From an uncultured Aquimarina sp. (lineage in GTDB: Bacteria; Bacteroidota; Bacteroidia; Flavobacteriales; Flavobacteriaceae), in contig NZ_CANLMP010000001.1 in NCBI RefSeq assembly GCF_947492405.1, positions 1,341,087-1,405,086 of the forward strand: 64,000 nt of DNA, read 5' to 3'. A program made the position numbers and the translations under genes. Of the stretch, positions 47,418 to 56,026 are shown piece after piece (the stretch's first letter is position 1; each line of letters starts with the position of its first letter). Under the pieces are notes generated by a model. The model worked only from the letters and a program-made list of their open reading frames with translations, did no database searches and was not told the origin of the DNA.

Positions 47418-47747
47418 CAACAATAAAACCATCTTTATACTTCATTAAATTTATAAATTTAAACCATCTTTTCGTGCATATTTACTGCTAAAATTGTAGA
47501 TTGTTGGCGCACACAACACAAAAGTTTTATGAAAAGAGAAAGGGGCAAAAAAGCTAAGTTTTGATAGAACTAAAATCACTAAATTAAGTAATTAAAGAGT
47601 AATCACTTGTATAGTTCTTTTCCTTCAACAGCCGTTATTTTATCCTTCTAAATCATATTATTAATGTGTAATAATCATATAATACTTTTACTTAAAACCT
47701 TTAAGCTACATTAGAGTATTATAAATTAAAATAACTCAATTAATGCT
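47418..47747. other. Upstream region of the RiPP-like precursor genes
   Basis: This 330-base gap lies before the first precursor gene. It holds a 16-bp palindrome at 47446-47461 and a one-mismatch -7 box TACTTTTA at 47683-47690. No coding frame is supported. Confidence 0.45.
47446..47461. promoter_or_regulatory. Palindrome sharing its core with the 45617 site
   Basis: TAAATTTATAAATTTA is a perfect 16-bp palindrome whose 14-base core AAATTTATAAATTT is identical to the centre of the 45617-45642 palindrome. It lies just after the TPR-AraC gene and about 290 bases before the precursor genes. Confidence 0.4.
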
Positions 47748-47933
47748 ATGAAAAATAAAAGAAAACTAAGTCTAGATAAAATCAAAATTGCTAAACTAAA
47801 TAACACAAGAGCAATTTTAGGTGGTTCGCTGGTAGCTACAGAAAATTTACCAGTGATCAATGCAATGAGTATAATAGAACAATGTACAGATTCGACTAAG
47901 ACAGGTGCTATTAGCTTTAATACGGACGACTAA
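47748..47933 (+). CDS. RiPP/class I lanthipeptide-like precursor 1
   Basis: This 61-residue precursor has the leader KLSLDKIKIAKLNNTRAILGG split as KLSLDKIKIAKLNN and TRAILGG. The Lys-Leu-Ser-Leu-Asp-Lys-Ile-x-Ile-Ala-Lys-Leu pattern and the double glycine are typical of Bacteroidota class I lanthipeptide and related natural-product precursors. The core of 34 residues has one Cys just before the shared motif (CTDSTKTGAIS). Ser and Thr could be dehydrated and joined to Cys, but no LanB/LanC or radical-SAM enzyme is in the window. It is the first of three tandem precursors. Confidence 0.75.
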   Translation: MKNKRKLSLDKIKIAKLNNTRAILGGSLVATENLPVINAMSIIEQCTDSTKTGAISFNTDD

Positions 47934-47961
47934 TTAAACTTTTATAAAAACAAATAGAAAT

Positions 47962-48168
47962 ATGAAAGCTAAACGAAAAAAAATATTAAGTCTGGATAAA
48001 ATCAAAATTGCTAAGCTAGATAATATCCATACATTTAAAGGAGGAATAAGAAGAGTACCTAATCCTACTGACCCAGAAATATGTAATTCTCATCCGTTAG
48101 TATGCTGGGTAAGTATTTCTACAAAAACGGCAGCTCTAAGTAATAAACCTGCTTGCTTTACTAAGTAA
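47962..48168 (+). CDS. RiPP/class I lanthipeptide-like precursor 2
   Basis: This 68-residue precursor has a nearly identical leader (LSLDKIKIAKLDN, then FKGG). The core has three cysteines and the motif STKTAALS about 6 residues after the second Cys. It follows precursor 1 by 28 bases. The core sequence is otherwise unrelated to precursor 1, as is usual for leader-guided peptides. Confidence 0.75.
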   Translation: MKAKRKKILSLDKIKIAKLDNIHTFKGGIRRVPNPTDPEICNSHPLVCWVSISTKTAALSNKPACFTK

Positions 48169-48237
48169 TAGAACTTTATTATATAGAGTCTTTGAATATT
48201 ATTGATATATAAAATTTAATTATCCTTTAATAAAAAA

Positions 48238-48447
48238 ATGAAAAACATTAATAAACAAAAACTGAGTATTGAAAAAATAAAAGTCGCTAGATTAAACAAT
48301 CCTATAAATATCGTAGGTGGATCTTTTACACTACCTACAACATCAAGTTTACAATGCCCTACTACAATACCAGAAACAGTTAACTGTGGTGATCAATCAA
48401 CAAAAACAGCAGCTTTAGGTTCTTCTATAATAGATCTAGGCGATTAG
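48238..48447 (+). CDS. RiPP/class I lanthipeptide-like precursor 3
   Basis: This 69-residue precursor has leader KLSIEKIKVARLNNPINIVGG given as KLSIEKIKVARLNN and PINIVGG. Its core is rich in Ser/Thr with two cysteines and the same motif (CGDQSTKTAALG). It lies 69 bases after precursor 2. Its stop codon is 69 bases from the convergent response-regulator gene, and no clear terminator hairpin was seen between them. Confidence 0.75.
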   Translation: MKNINKQKLSIEKIKVARLNNPINIVGGSFTLPTTSSLQCPTTIPETVNCGDQSTKTAALGSSIIDLGD

Positions 48448-48516
48448 GTAAAGTTAATTATGACATAGTTATATAGACTTATTCTTCTACAAATAATTTT
48501 TGAGCGGCTTAAACTA

Positions 48517-49230
48517 TTAAATTACTTTCAGACGTTTATACACATAATCCTTAAAGGTCCTACCTATAGGGATATGATGCCCTTGTATTTCTATCGTTTG
48601 ATCATATTCGTGCAATGAATCTATTTTGTTCCAATTAATAATATAAGATCGATGCGTTTGTACAAACTCTAATCCATGTAGTTTCTTACAGAGCTTTAAA
48701 ATAGAATATCTTACAGAAAGTTTTTTATTATCTGCAGTAACTATTGAGCAATAATTTTTTGAGTCAGTATGCGCAAAAAGAATTGTATCTATGCTTACTT
48801 TGACTAATTTATTGCCACTTTTTACAAATATATCTTCAGGTTGGTCGGTATTATTATTTTCAGAAGTTATGTCTTGTTTATTAGCAAGAATCAATGCTGC
48901 TTGTAAATCATCTTTATTGATCGGTTTTGTTAGATAAGCAGCCGGATTTATATCAGCGGCTTTACTAATAATATCAATATTATTATCAGAAGTAGCAAAA
49001 AATACGGGGATTTCATATAACTCTTTAATTTTACGCCCTAGTGCAATACCTGATTCTTTACCATTAAGATGAATGTCTAATATAACAGCATCAGGTCTTA
49101 GTTCTCCTATTTGTTCTTGTGCCTCAAAAGGATCATCAGAATTGCCTACACAAGAGTATCCTAATTCCTCTAAAGTGATTTTAATATCTTCTAGATGAAA
49201 CATGTCATCTTCTACTATATAAATGTTCAT
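48517..49230 (-). CDS. Response regulator, REC-LytTR
   Basis: This 237-residue response regulator has a receiver domain (about 1-118) with the acidic pocket Glu7-Asp8-Asp9, phospho-acceptor Asp52 (VILDIHLNG), Thr80 and Lys102 (TKPIN). The LytTR DNA-binding domain follows (about 134-237, with THRSYIINWNKID and HHIPIGRTFKDYVYKRLKVI). It is the last gene of the minus-strand operon that contains five histidine kinases, 16 bases after kinase A, and the only receiver in that operon. The LytTR half is closely related to that of the 44924 protein. It is the likely common output for all five kinases. Confidence 0.95.
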   Translation of the reverse strand: MNIYIVEDDMFHLEDIKITLEELGYSCVGNSDDPFEAQEQIGELRPDAVILDIHLNGKESGIALGRKIKELYEIPVFFATSDNNIDIISKAADINPAAYLTKPINKDDLQAALILANKQDITSENNNTDQPEDIFVKSGNKLVKVSIDTILFAHTDSKNYCSIVTADNKKLSVRYSILKLCKKLHGLEFVQTHRSYIINWNKIDSLHEYDQTIEIQGHHIPIGRTFKDYVYKRLKVI

Positions 49231-49246
49231 GATCTGTATGCTTTAT

Positions 49247-51466
49247 TTACGCTGATAAAGGTTTAGAAATTGCCCCTCCTTCTTTAGTCAACGATATGGT
49301 TACGGGCATACTTAAGTCAAAACGCGTGCCAATTCTTTTTTCTGAGGAAACCTGAATAGTTCCTTTATGTATTTTTAGAAACCTATATACAAGGTTAAGT
49401 CCTAGTCCTGTTCCTTTTTCACCTTGTGTGCCAATGGTTGACTTTTTTTCTTCCAAAGTAAAAAGATTCTCAAGCTGATCCTGAGACATTCCGACTCCGG
49501 TATCTATTACTGAACATAAAAACATATCATCTTCACTTACATATTTTATTCTAATAGTCCCTTCTTCTGTATATTTTAATGCATTACCTATCAAGTTTCT
49601 AAAAATAATATGAAAAGCTCCTCTATCAAATTTAATATTAAAATCATTTTGATAATCTAATACGATTTTAGTTTTCTTATAAGCAGCTTGCTGTTCATAT
49701 CCTTTTATGATTTTATCTAATTCTTCCTTTATAGAAAGGTTTTCAAGATTCATTTTGTATCCATTCATTTGCTCTAAAGACCAATTTAACAAATTATCTA
49801 ACATATTAGAAAGACTTTCTGAGTTTTGCTCTAGTGCCTGAGAAAGTTCTATGGTTTTTTCATGATTACCTTTACCTATATGATGCTTTAAAATCTTACC
49901 TGAACGCTGAAACGGAATGATCATACCCCTTAAATCGTGTGCAATAATCGAAAAAAGACGATTTTTAATCTGGTTTGTCGATGCTAGTTCTTTTTGTTGT
50001 TTCCTCAATTTTCTAAAAGCCCAGGTTCCAACTACTAATAAAAATAATAAAAAACCAGCCGCTACCAGATATAAATTCTGTTGTGCTTTAGCTTGTTTTG
50101 CAATTTGTTGTTGTTTTTCTTTCTCTTTTATTAACTTAACGATATTTAATTCTTTTGTTTTAGTATCATACTTTTTTTCAATATCGGCAATTTTGGTTTT
50201 TATTTCTTGACTTGATACCGAGTCTTCAATTGATTTAAATCTTTTGTAATGATACAAAGCCTTTTCAGGTTTATCAATATTCTCAAAATATTCACTATAT
50301 CCTTTATGAAGGCGAAGAATATGATCTTTAGTCTTTATTTTTTCAGTAACCTCTTCTAACTCCCGTAACAACATACCGACTTCATCATATCTTTTATTAA
50401 AAGATTTTAGTGCTATCAAAGATTCTATTGTTGAATATATAATTAAATTATCATTAGATGATTTAGCAGTCTCATAAGCCTTAACAAGTAAAGTTTCTGC
50501 TTTATCATATGATTTAAATTTTTCTAAATAAATGGTTCCTTTCTCCATATACCCCTCTGCAAGACTCGACTTAATTTCAAGTTTTCTTGCAAGAGATAAT
50601 CCCGAATCAATAGTTTTAATGGATTCTTCATAGTCTTCCAATAATCGTCTTGATTTTGCTAATCTCAGGTAACTAATCATTAAGATATAGTCATCGTTAT
50701 ATTCTTTGGCTTTTGCAATTCCTTTTTTAAAGTAATTATTGGCTACGCTAAGTCTCTCCCATGTCATATAACTTTTTCCCAAAACATAATATGTAGCAGC
50801 TATATCACTTAGATCTTTTATTCTTTCTTTTAATTCTATTGCCTTTATCAAATTTTCTGCGGCACGCTCATAGTCCCCTAATTTGACATAATATACTCCT
50901 TTATTATGATAGGCATTAGGAATTTCTATACTATCATTACTTCTAACAGCTGATTTTATTATAGAATCACCATACTTTATTGCCATTTCATAATTCAACT
51001 TTTTAGAAGAAAATATCTGAAGTGTACGATAATAAGAAACCCAATGTTCACTATTCGGGTATTTATCAAGTTTTTTCCGAGTTTTATCTAATAAAATTAA
51101 GCCTTCTTTATCCTTATTATTATCAAAAAACATACTAGCTTTATTTGAGTAAGCCCAAATTAAAATTTCTTCAGCTTTCTGATCGGTTTCTCCTAATTCA
51201 ATCGCTTTATTAATATAATATCTAGAGGAATCTATTTCTTGTTTTGCATCGTATATATTTCCTTGCTCTATATAAAGATTTACTCGACAAGCTATATCAA
51301 CTTTGTAATCCATTAATTTACAAATTCTCAACCTTTCATCTAGATCATAAACGGTATCTAACTGCTTACTTAAAATTTCACAAAGCGCTTCTTTTTTAGT
51401 TTGTGATTGACTCGATAGAGTAACTAGAAAAATAAAAAGTAAAAACAATGATTTTTGTAATATCAT
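49247..51466 (-). CDS. TPR-transmembrane histidine kinase A
   Basis: This 739-residue sensor kinase has a signal peptide (about 1-21, ending SSQSQ). A periplasmic TPR array (about 60-420) is followed by a transmembrane helix (466-484, LYLVAAGFLLFLLVVGTWAF). The cytoplasmic kinase has the phospho-acceptor His510 in FSIIAHDLRG, N-box FRNLIGNALKYTEEG, G1 DTGVGM and G2 GTGLGLN. It ends KPLSA. It is the kinase nearest the response regulator. Its kinase half is close to those of B-E but a little more distant, for example in the signal-transmission linker. The ligand is unknown; TPR folds commonly bind peptides or proteins. Confidence 0.93.
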   Translation of the reverse strand: MILQKSLFLLFIFLVTLSSQSQTKKEALCEILSKQLDTVYDLDERLRICKLMDYKVDIACRVNLYIEQGNIYDAKQEIDSSRYYINKAIELGETDQKAEEILIWAYSNKASMFFDNNKDKEGLILLDKTRKKLDKYPNSEHWVSYYRTLQIFSSKKLNYEMAIKYGDSIIKSAVRSNDSIEIPNAYHNKGVYYVKLGDYERAAENLIKAIELKERIKDLSDIAATYYVLGKSYMTWERLSVANNYFKKGIAKAKEYNDDYILMISYLRLAKSRRLLEDYEESIKTIDSGLSLARKLEIKSSLAEGYMEKGTIYLEKFKSYDKAETLLVKAYETAKSSNDNLIIYSTIESLIALKSFNKRYDEVGMLLRELEEVTEKIKTKDHILRLHKGYSEYFENIDKPEKALYHYKRFKSIEDSVSSQEIKTKIADIEKKYDTKTKELNIVKLIKEKEKQQQIAKQAKAQQNLYLVAAGFLLFLLVVGTWAFRKLRKQQKELASTNQIKNRLFSIIAHDLRGMIIPFQRSGKILKHHIGKGNHEKTIELSQALEQNSESLSNMLDNLLNWSLEQMNGYKMNLENLSIKEELDKIIKGYEQQAAYKKTKIVLDYQNDFNIKFDRGAFHIIFRNLIGNALKYTEEGTIRIKYVSEDDMFLCSVIDTGVGMSQDQLENLFTLEEKKSTIGTQGEKGTGLGLNLVYRFLKIHKGTIQVSSEKRIGTRFDLSMPVTISLTKEGGAISKPLSA

Positions 51467-51501
51467 ATAGTAGGTCTTTATAGAATTCTAAATCCACATA
51501 A

Positions 51502-53733
51502 TTATGCTGATAAAGAATTCGATTTCTTTTCTTCTTCTTCTTTAGTTAATGATATAAATATAGGGATACTCAAGTTAAAACGCGTTCCAATTCTCTTTTC
51601 CGAAGAAACTTGGATCGTTCCTTTATACATCTTTACGAATCGATATACCAAGTTAAGCCCTAATCCAGTTCCTTTTTCTCCTTGTGTACCTATAGTTGAT
51701 TTTTTTTCTTCTAGAGTAAAAAGATTCTCTAGTTGATCCTGAGACATTCCAACTCCGGTATCTATTACTGAACATAAAAAATTATTATTTTCTCTTGTAA
51801 ATTCTATCCTAATATTTCCTCCTTCTGTATATTTTAGTGCATTACCAATCAGGTTTCTAAAAATAACATGAAAAGCTCCTTTATCCACGCTGATCCAGAA
51901 ATCATCTTCATATTTTAAAACAATTTTGGTTTTCTTATAAGAAGCTTGTTGCTCATATACCGATATAATTTCGTTTAATTGTTCACTTACTAATATTTTT
52001 TCAGGATTCATTTTATAACCATCCATCTGTTCTAACGACCAATTCAATAAATTATCCAACATATTAGACAGACTTTCAGAGTTTTGTTCTAATGCTTGAG
52101 ACAATTCTATTGTTTTTTCATGATTTCCTTTATCTATATGATACTTTAATATTTTTCCTGATCGCTGGAATGGAATAATCATTCCTCTTAAATCATGAGC
52201 AATAATTGAAAACAAACGATTTTTAACTTGATTTATAGAAGTAAGTTCCTTTTGTTGTTTTCCTAACTTCCTATAGGCCCAGACACCAATCCCTAATAAG
52301 AACAATAGAAAACCTGCAAGTAACAAATATAATTTTTGGCGGATTTTGGCTTGTTGTGCGATTTGTTCTTGCGCTTCTTTCTCTTTATTAAGCGTAACTA
52401 TAGCTAGTTCTTTCTTTTTGGTATCGTATTTTTTTTCGAGATCTGCTACCTGAGTTTTCACTTTAGTATCAGATATCGAATCCTTGATTTTAAAATACTT
52501 TTTTAAGTATTTCATGGCAGAATCTGGTTTTCCAACTTTTTCATAATACTCGCTATACTTTTTAAAATACTCTTGTTTATACCGGAGACTTCCTATTCTT
52601 TCAGTTACTTCTTTGTATGGAGTAAAATATCTTTCTGCTTTTTCATATTCTCCTTTATGTAAATAGGATTCTATAATTCCTCTAACCGATGGATATATAG
52701 TTAGATCATTGTCCCCTAGTTTAGCTTGCTCATAAGCTTTTAAAAAATAGTTTCCCGCTTGGTCATACTCCTTGAAACTTTTCAAATAAAGCCATCCTTT
52801 TTCAACATAAGCCTGCGCCAATTGGGACTTGTCATCAAGTTTTATAGCTAACACCTGAGCAGAATCTATAAATTTAAGAGCATTTTCGTTGTCTTCTAAT
52901 TTCCTTTGCGCGTGTGCTATTTGAGAATAACTCAATAATCGCGTATAGTCGTTACTTTCTCTCCTAGCTCTTGCTACTGCTTTTTTCAAATATTTAATTC
53001 CTATTTGTGGTTGATCCCAACGAATATAGGCTACTCCCAACACAAAATATGTCGCAGCTAATTGACTTGGATTTTTTTGTTTCTCTTTTAGTTCTAGCGC
53101 TAATAATAAATTTTCTGAAGATTCTTTATGCCTAGAAAGTCTAAGTAGATAAACTCCTTTATTATGATAATTATTAGGAAGATCTACCGTATCATTAGTT
53201 CTTTTAGAAAATATTACGGTAGAATCAATATACTTTAGTGCTTTCTCATGTTCTGCTTTGTTACTTGCAATAGTAGCATAGGTATGATAATATGATTCCC
53301 ATCCTACATTATCCGGATAATTCGCTAATAATCTTCTTGCTTCCGTTAGAAGCTGTTCAGCTTCATCATTTTTCTTTATTACGGATAACTTATTCGCTTT
53401 TTTAGAATATACATTGGCCAATAATTCTTTTGATTTTTCATCGTCGATTTTTACATCTTTAGCTAGTTCAATAGCTTTATCATAATAATAAAAAGCAGAG
53501 TCATTTTTTTGTTCAGTTCCATGTATAAAACCTATGTTTATTAAAATATCAACCTTGCAGGCTTGATTTGCCTTATCATATGATTTTTTTAAAAATGCAA
53601 TTTTATGATCCCAATTTAAGATAGTATCCAATTGCTTATCTATAGCCTCACAATATTTGTTGTTATCTTGTGCTTGACCACATATAACAACTAAAAAAAT
53701 AGGAAATAGCAATAATAGTTTTTGTAACCTCAT
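51502..53733 (-). CDS. TPR-transmembrane histidine kinase B
   Basis: This 743-residue paralogue has a signal peptide ending CGQAQ, a periplasmic TPR array (about 60-425), a transmembrane helix (LYLLLAGFLLFLLGIGVWAY) and a complete HisKA-HATPase half with the catalytic His near residue 513. The kinase half is closest to that of kinase C (both have MDGYKMNPEKI, YEQQASYKKTKIVLKYEDDF and TRENNNFLCSV). The TPR half is clearly different from C. It lies 35 bases upstream of kinase A in the same operon and ends NSLSA. Confidence 0.93.
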   Translation of the reverse strand: MRLQKLLLLFPIFLVVICGQAQDNNKYCEAIDKQLDTILNWDHKIAFLKKSYDKANQACKVDILINIGFIHGTEQKNDSAFYYYDKAIELAKDVKIDDEKSKELLANVYSKKANKLSVIKKNDEAEQLLTEARRLLANYPDNVGWESYYHTYATIASNKAEHEKALKYIDSTVIFSKRTNDTVDLPNNYHNKGVYLLRLSRHKESSENLLLALELKEKQKNPSQLAATYFVLGVAYIRWDQPQIGIKYLKKAVARARRESNDYTRLLSYSQIAHAQRKLEDNENALKFIDSAQVLAIKLDDKSQLAQAYVEKGWLYLKSFKEYDQAGNYFLKAYEQAKLGDNDLTIYPSVRGIIESYLHKGEYEKAERYFTPYKEVTERIGSLRYKQEYFKKYSEYYEKVGKPDSAMKYLKKYFKIKDSISDTKVKTQVADLEKKYDTKKKELAIVTLNKEKEAQEQIAQQAKIRQKLYLLLAGFLLFLLGIGVWAYRKLGKQQKELTSINQVKNRLFSIIAHDLRGMIIPFQRSGKILKYHIDKGNHEKTIELSQALEQNSESLSNMLDNLLNWSLEQMDGYKMNPEKILVSEQLNEIISVYEQQASYKKTKIVLKYEDDFWISVDKGAFHVIFRNLIGNALKYTEGGNIRIEFTRENNNFLCSVIDTGVGMSQDQLENLFTLEEKKSTIGTQGEKGTGLGLNLVYRFVKMYKGTIQVSSEKRIGTRFNLSIPIFISLTKEEEEKKSNSLSA

Positions 53734-53764
53734 AAATTGTTCTTTAATAATAAATATTCTTTTT

Positions 53765-55993
53765 TTACGCTGATAAAGATTCAGCTGTTTTCTCTTCTTC
53801 TTTTGTCAATGATATTGTAACAGGAATGTTTATGTCAAAGCGAGTACCAATTCTTTTTTCTGAAGAAACCTTAATAGTTCCCTTCTGCATTTTTATGAAT
53901 CGATATACCAAGTTAAGTCCTAATCCAGTTCCTTTTTCTCCTTGTGTACCTATAGTTGATTTTTTTTCTTCTAGAGTAAAAAGATTCTCTAGTTGATCCT
54001 GAGACATTCCAACTCCGGTATCTATTACTGAACATAAAAAATTATTATTTTCTCTTGTAAATTCTATCCTAATATTTCCTCCTTCTGTATATTTTAGTGC
54101 ATTACCAATCAAGTTTCTAAAAATAACATGAAAAGCTCCTTTATCAACGTTGATCAAAAAATCATCTTCATATTTTAAAACAATTTTGGTTTTCTTATAA
54201 GAAGCTTGTTGCTCATATACCGATATAATTTCGTTCAATTGTTCACTTACTGATATTTTTTCAGGATTCATCTTATAACCGTCCATCTGTTCTAACGACC
54301 AATTCAATAAATTATCCAGCATATTGGAGAGGCTTTCAGAGTTTTGTTCTAATGCTTGAGACAATTCTATTGTTTTTTCATGATTTCCTTTATCTATATG
54401 ATACTTCAGTATTTTTCCTGATCGCTGGAATGGAATAATCATTCCTCTTAAATCATGAGCTATAATAGAAAAAAGACGATTTTTAACCTGATTTATAGAA
54501 ACTAGTTCCTTTTGTTGTTTCCTTAGCTTTCTAAAAGCCCAAGCTCCAATTCCAAGTAAGAATAGTAAAAAAATCGCCAACAACAGATATAAGTTCTGTT
54601 GGGCTTTAGCCTTTTTGGTTATTTGTTGCTGCTCTTCTTTTTCTTGGTTAAGGCTTACTATGGCAAGTTCTTTCTTTTTAGTTTCGTATTTCTTTTCCAA
54701 ATCCGCCACTTTGGACTTTATTTCTTGTCCGGATATAGAATCTTTAATTTTATGATATTTTTTCAAATATTTTATCGCTAAATCAGAATCACCTATACCT
54801 TCATAATACTCACTATATCTAATATAAAGTGCCTGTTGTCTTCTTGGTGTTTTAATTTTACTAGATATCTCATCAAAAAGGGTTAAAAACTTGTAAGCTT
54901 CCTTATATTTTTTTTGTTTAACCAAAATATCAGTCATACCTTCTAAACTAGAACTTAAATCCATATCCGCATCATATTTTTTTACAATATCATAGGATTC
55001 TCTAAACAGTTTTTCTGCTTCATCAAACTTATTTAGGTTTCTAGAATAAAGCCAAGCTTTATCCCTAAGCACCTGAGCTATTTGTATACTGTCATTCAAT
55101 TTTTTAGCAATTACTAGGGCTGAATCAGAAGTTTTAATAGCTTTTTCATTTTCTTTTAATTCCTGATAACATTCTGTTAAATGAGAATAATTTAATAATG
55201 CTATGTAATCATTTTTAACCTCTTTTGCGCTTATAATCCCTTTTTCAAAATATTTTTTTGCTGTTTCATATTGCTCTCCTTTAAAATAACAGCCTCCTAA
55301 AACATAGTATGTCCCAGCCAATTTATTATAATCAGGATCTTCAAACTTCTCATATAGCTCTGCTGCATATAATAAACTCTCTGCTGCAGCTTCATAATTT
55401 CCTAATTCCTGAAGATAGAATCCTTTATTGTGATAAGAAGAAGCTAAACTAGCACTGTCATTTTTCCTCTTATATAAGATAATTGTAGAATCTATATACT
55501 TCAGCCCTTTCTCATAATCCCCATTTTCTTCTGCCAATGCGCCACACGTAGTATAGTACATTCCCCAAGCATCATTTTCTATATTCTTATCTAATATATT
55601 TCTTGCTTTTTTTAACAGCGTTACTATTTCACTTTTATTATTATGTTCATAGTAATCAACTAATCTGTAGGCCTTATGCACATATCCAAGGGAAAGCTGT
55701 TCTTCTGCATTTATTTCCTTGGCCACTTTAATACCTTTATCAAAGAAAAACATAGAAGAATCTTTTTTTCTTTTTATAAAATAAAGATCAGCTAAACGAA
55801 AAGAAATTTTTACTTCACAAAAAGGGGCTACTTTAGAAACTAAATCCCTGGATACTTTAATACCAATATCTATATCCTCGATCGTATTCATTTGTTTATA
55901 CCACTCTTCGCAATATTCTTTTTCAGTTTGCGAATACACGGTCAGTGTAACCAGAAAAACAAAAAGTAATGGTAATAATCTGTATGGGGTCAT
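53765..55993 (-). CDS. TPR-transmembrane histidine kinase C
   Basis: This 742-residue paralogue has a signal peptide (MTPYRLLPLLFVFLVTLT, ending YSQ) almost identical to that of kinase D. Its kinase half is instead closest to kinase B, so the gene is a mosaic of two neighbours. TPR units are clear, for example YHNKGFYLQELGNYEAAAES and YYVLGGCYFKGEQYETAKKY. The transmembrane helix is LYLLLAIFLLFLLGIGAWAF, the catalytic His lies near 513, and all ATP-binding boxes are intact. It ends ESLSA. The gap to kinase B is 31 bases. Confidence 0.93.
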   Translation of the reverse strand: MTPYRLLPLLFVFLVTLTVYSQTEKEYCEEWYKQMNTIEDIDIGIKVSRDLVSKVAPFCEVKISFRLADLYFIKRKKDSSMFFFDKGIKVAKEINAEEQLSLGYVHKAYRLVDYYEHNNKSEIVTLLKKARNILDKNIENDAWGMYYTTCGALAEENGDYEKGLKYIDSTIILYKRKNDSASLASSYHNKGFYLQELGNYEAAAESLLYAAELYEKFEDPDYNKLAGTYYVLGGCYFKGEQYETAKKYFEKGIISAKEVKNDYIALLNYSHLTECYQELKENEKAIKTSDSALVIAKKLNDSIQIAQVLRDKAWLYSRNLNKFDEAEKLFRESYDIVKKYDADMDLSSSLEGMTDILVKQKKYKEAYKFLTLFDEISSKIKTPRRQQALYIRYSEYYEGIGDSDLAIKYLKKYHKIKDSISGQEIKSKVADLEKKYETKKKELAIVSLNQEKEEQQQITKKAKAQQNLYLLLAIFLLFLLGIGAWAFRKLRKQQKELVSINQVKNRLFSIIAHDLRGMIIPFQRSGKILKYHIDKGNHEKTIELSQALEQNSESLSNMLDNLLNWSLEQMDGYKMNPEKISVSEQLNEIISVYEQQASYKKTKIVLKYEDDFLINVDKGAFHVIFRNLIGNALKYTEGGNIRIEFTRENNNFLCSVIDTGVGMSQDQLENLFTLEEKKSTIGTQGEKGTGLGLNLVYRFIKMQKGTIKVSSEKRIGTRFDINIPVTISLTKEEEKTAESLSA

Positions 55994-56026
55994 AGTTGTT
56001 GCTTTTACATTTTATTATCTCTTCTT

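Noticed and set aside
47446..47461. Palindrome as a terminator of the TPR-AraC gene
   Set aside because: The stem is only A and T, with no loop and no U-tract, so it would be a weak terminator. It is kept only as a possible binding site.
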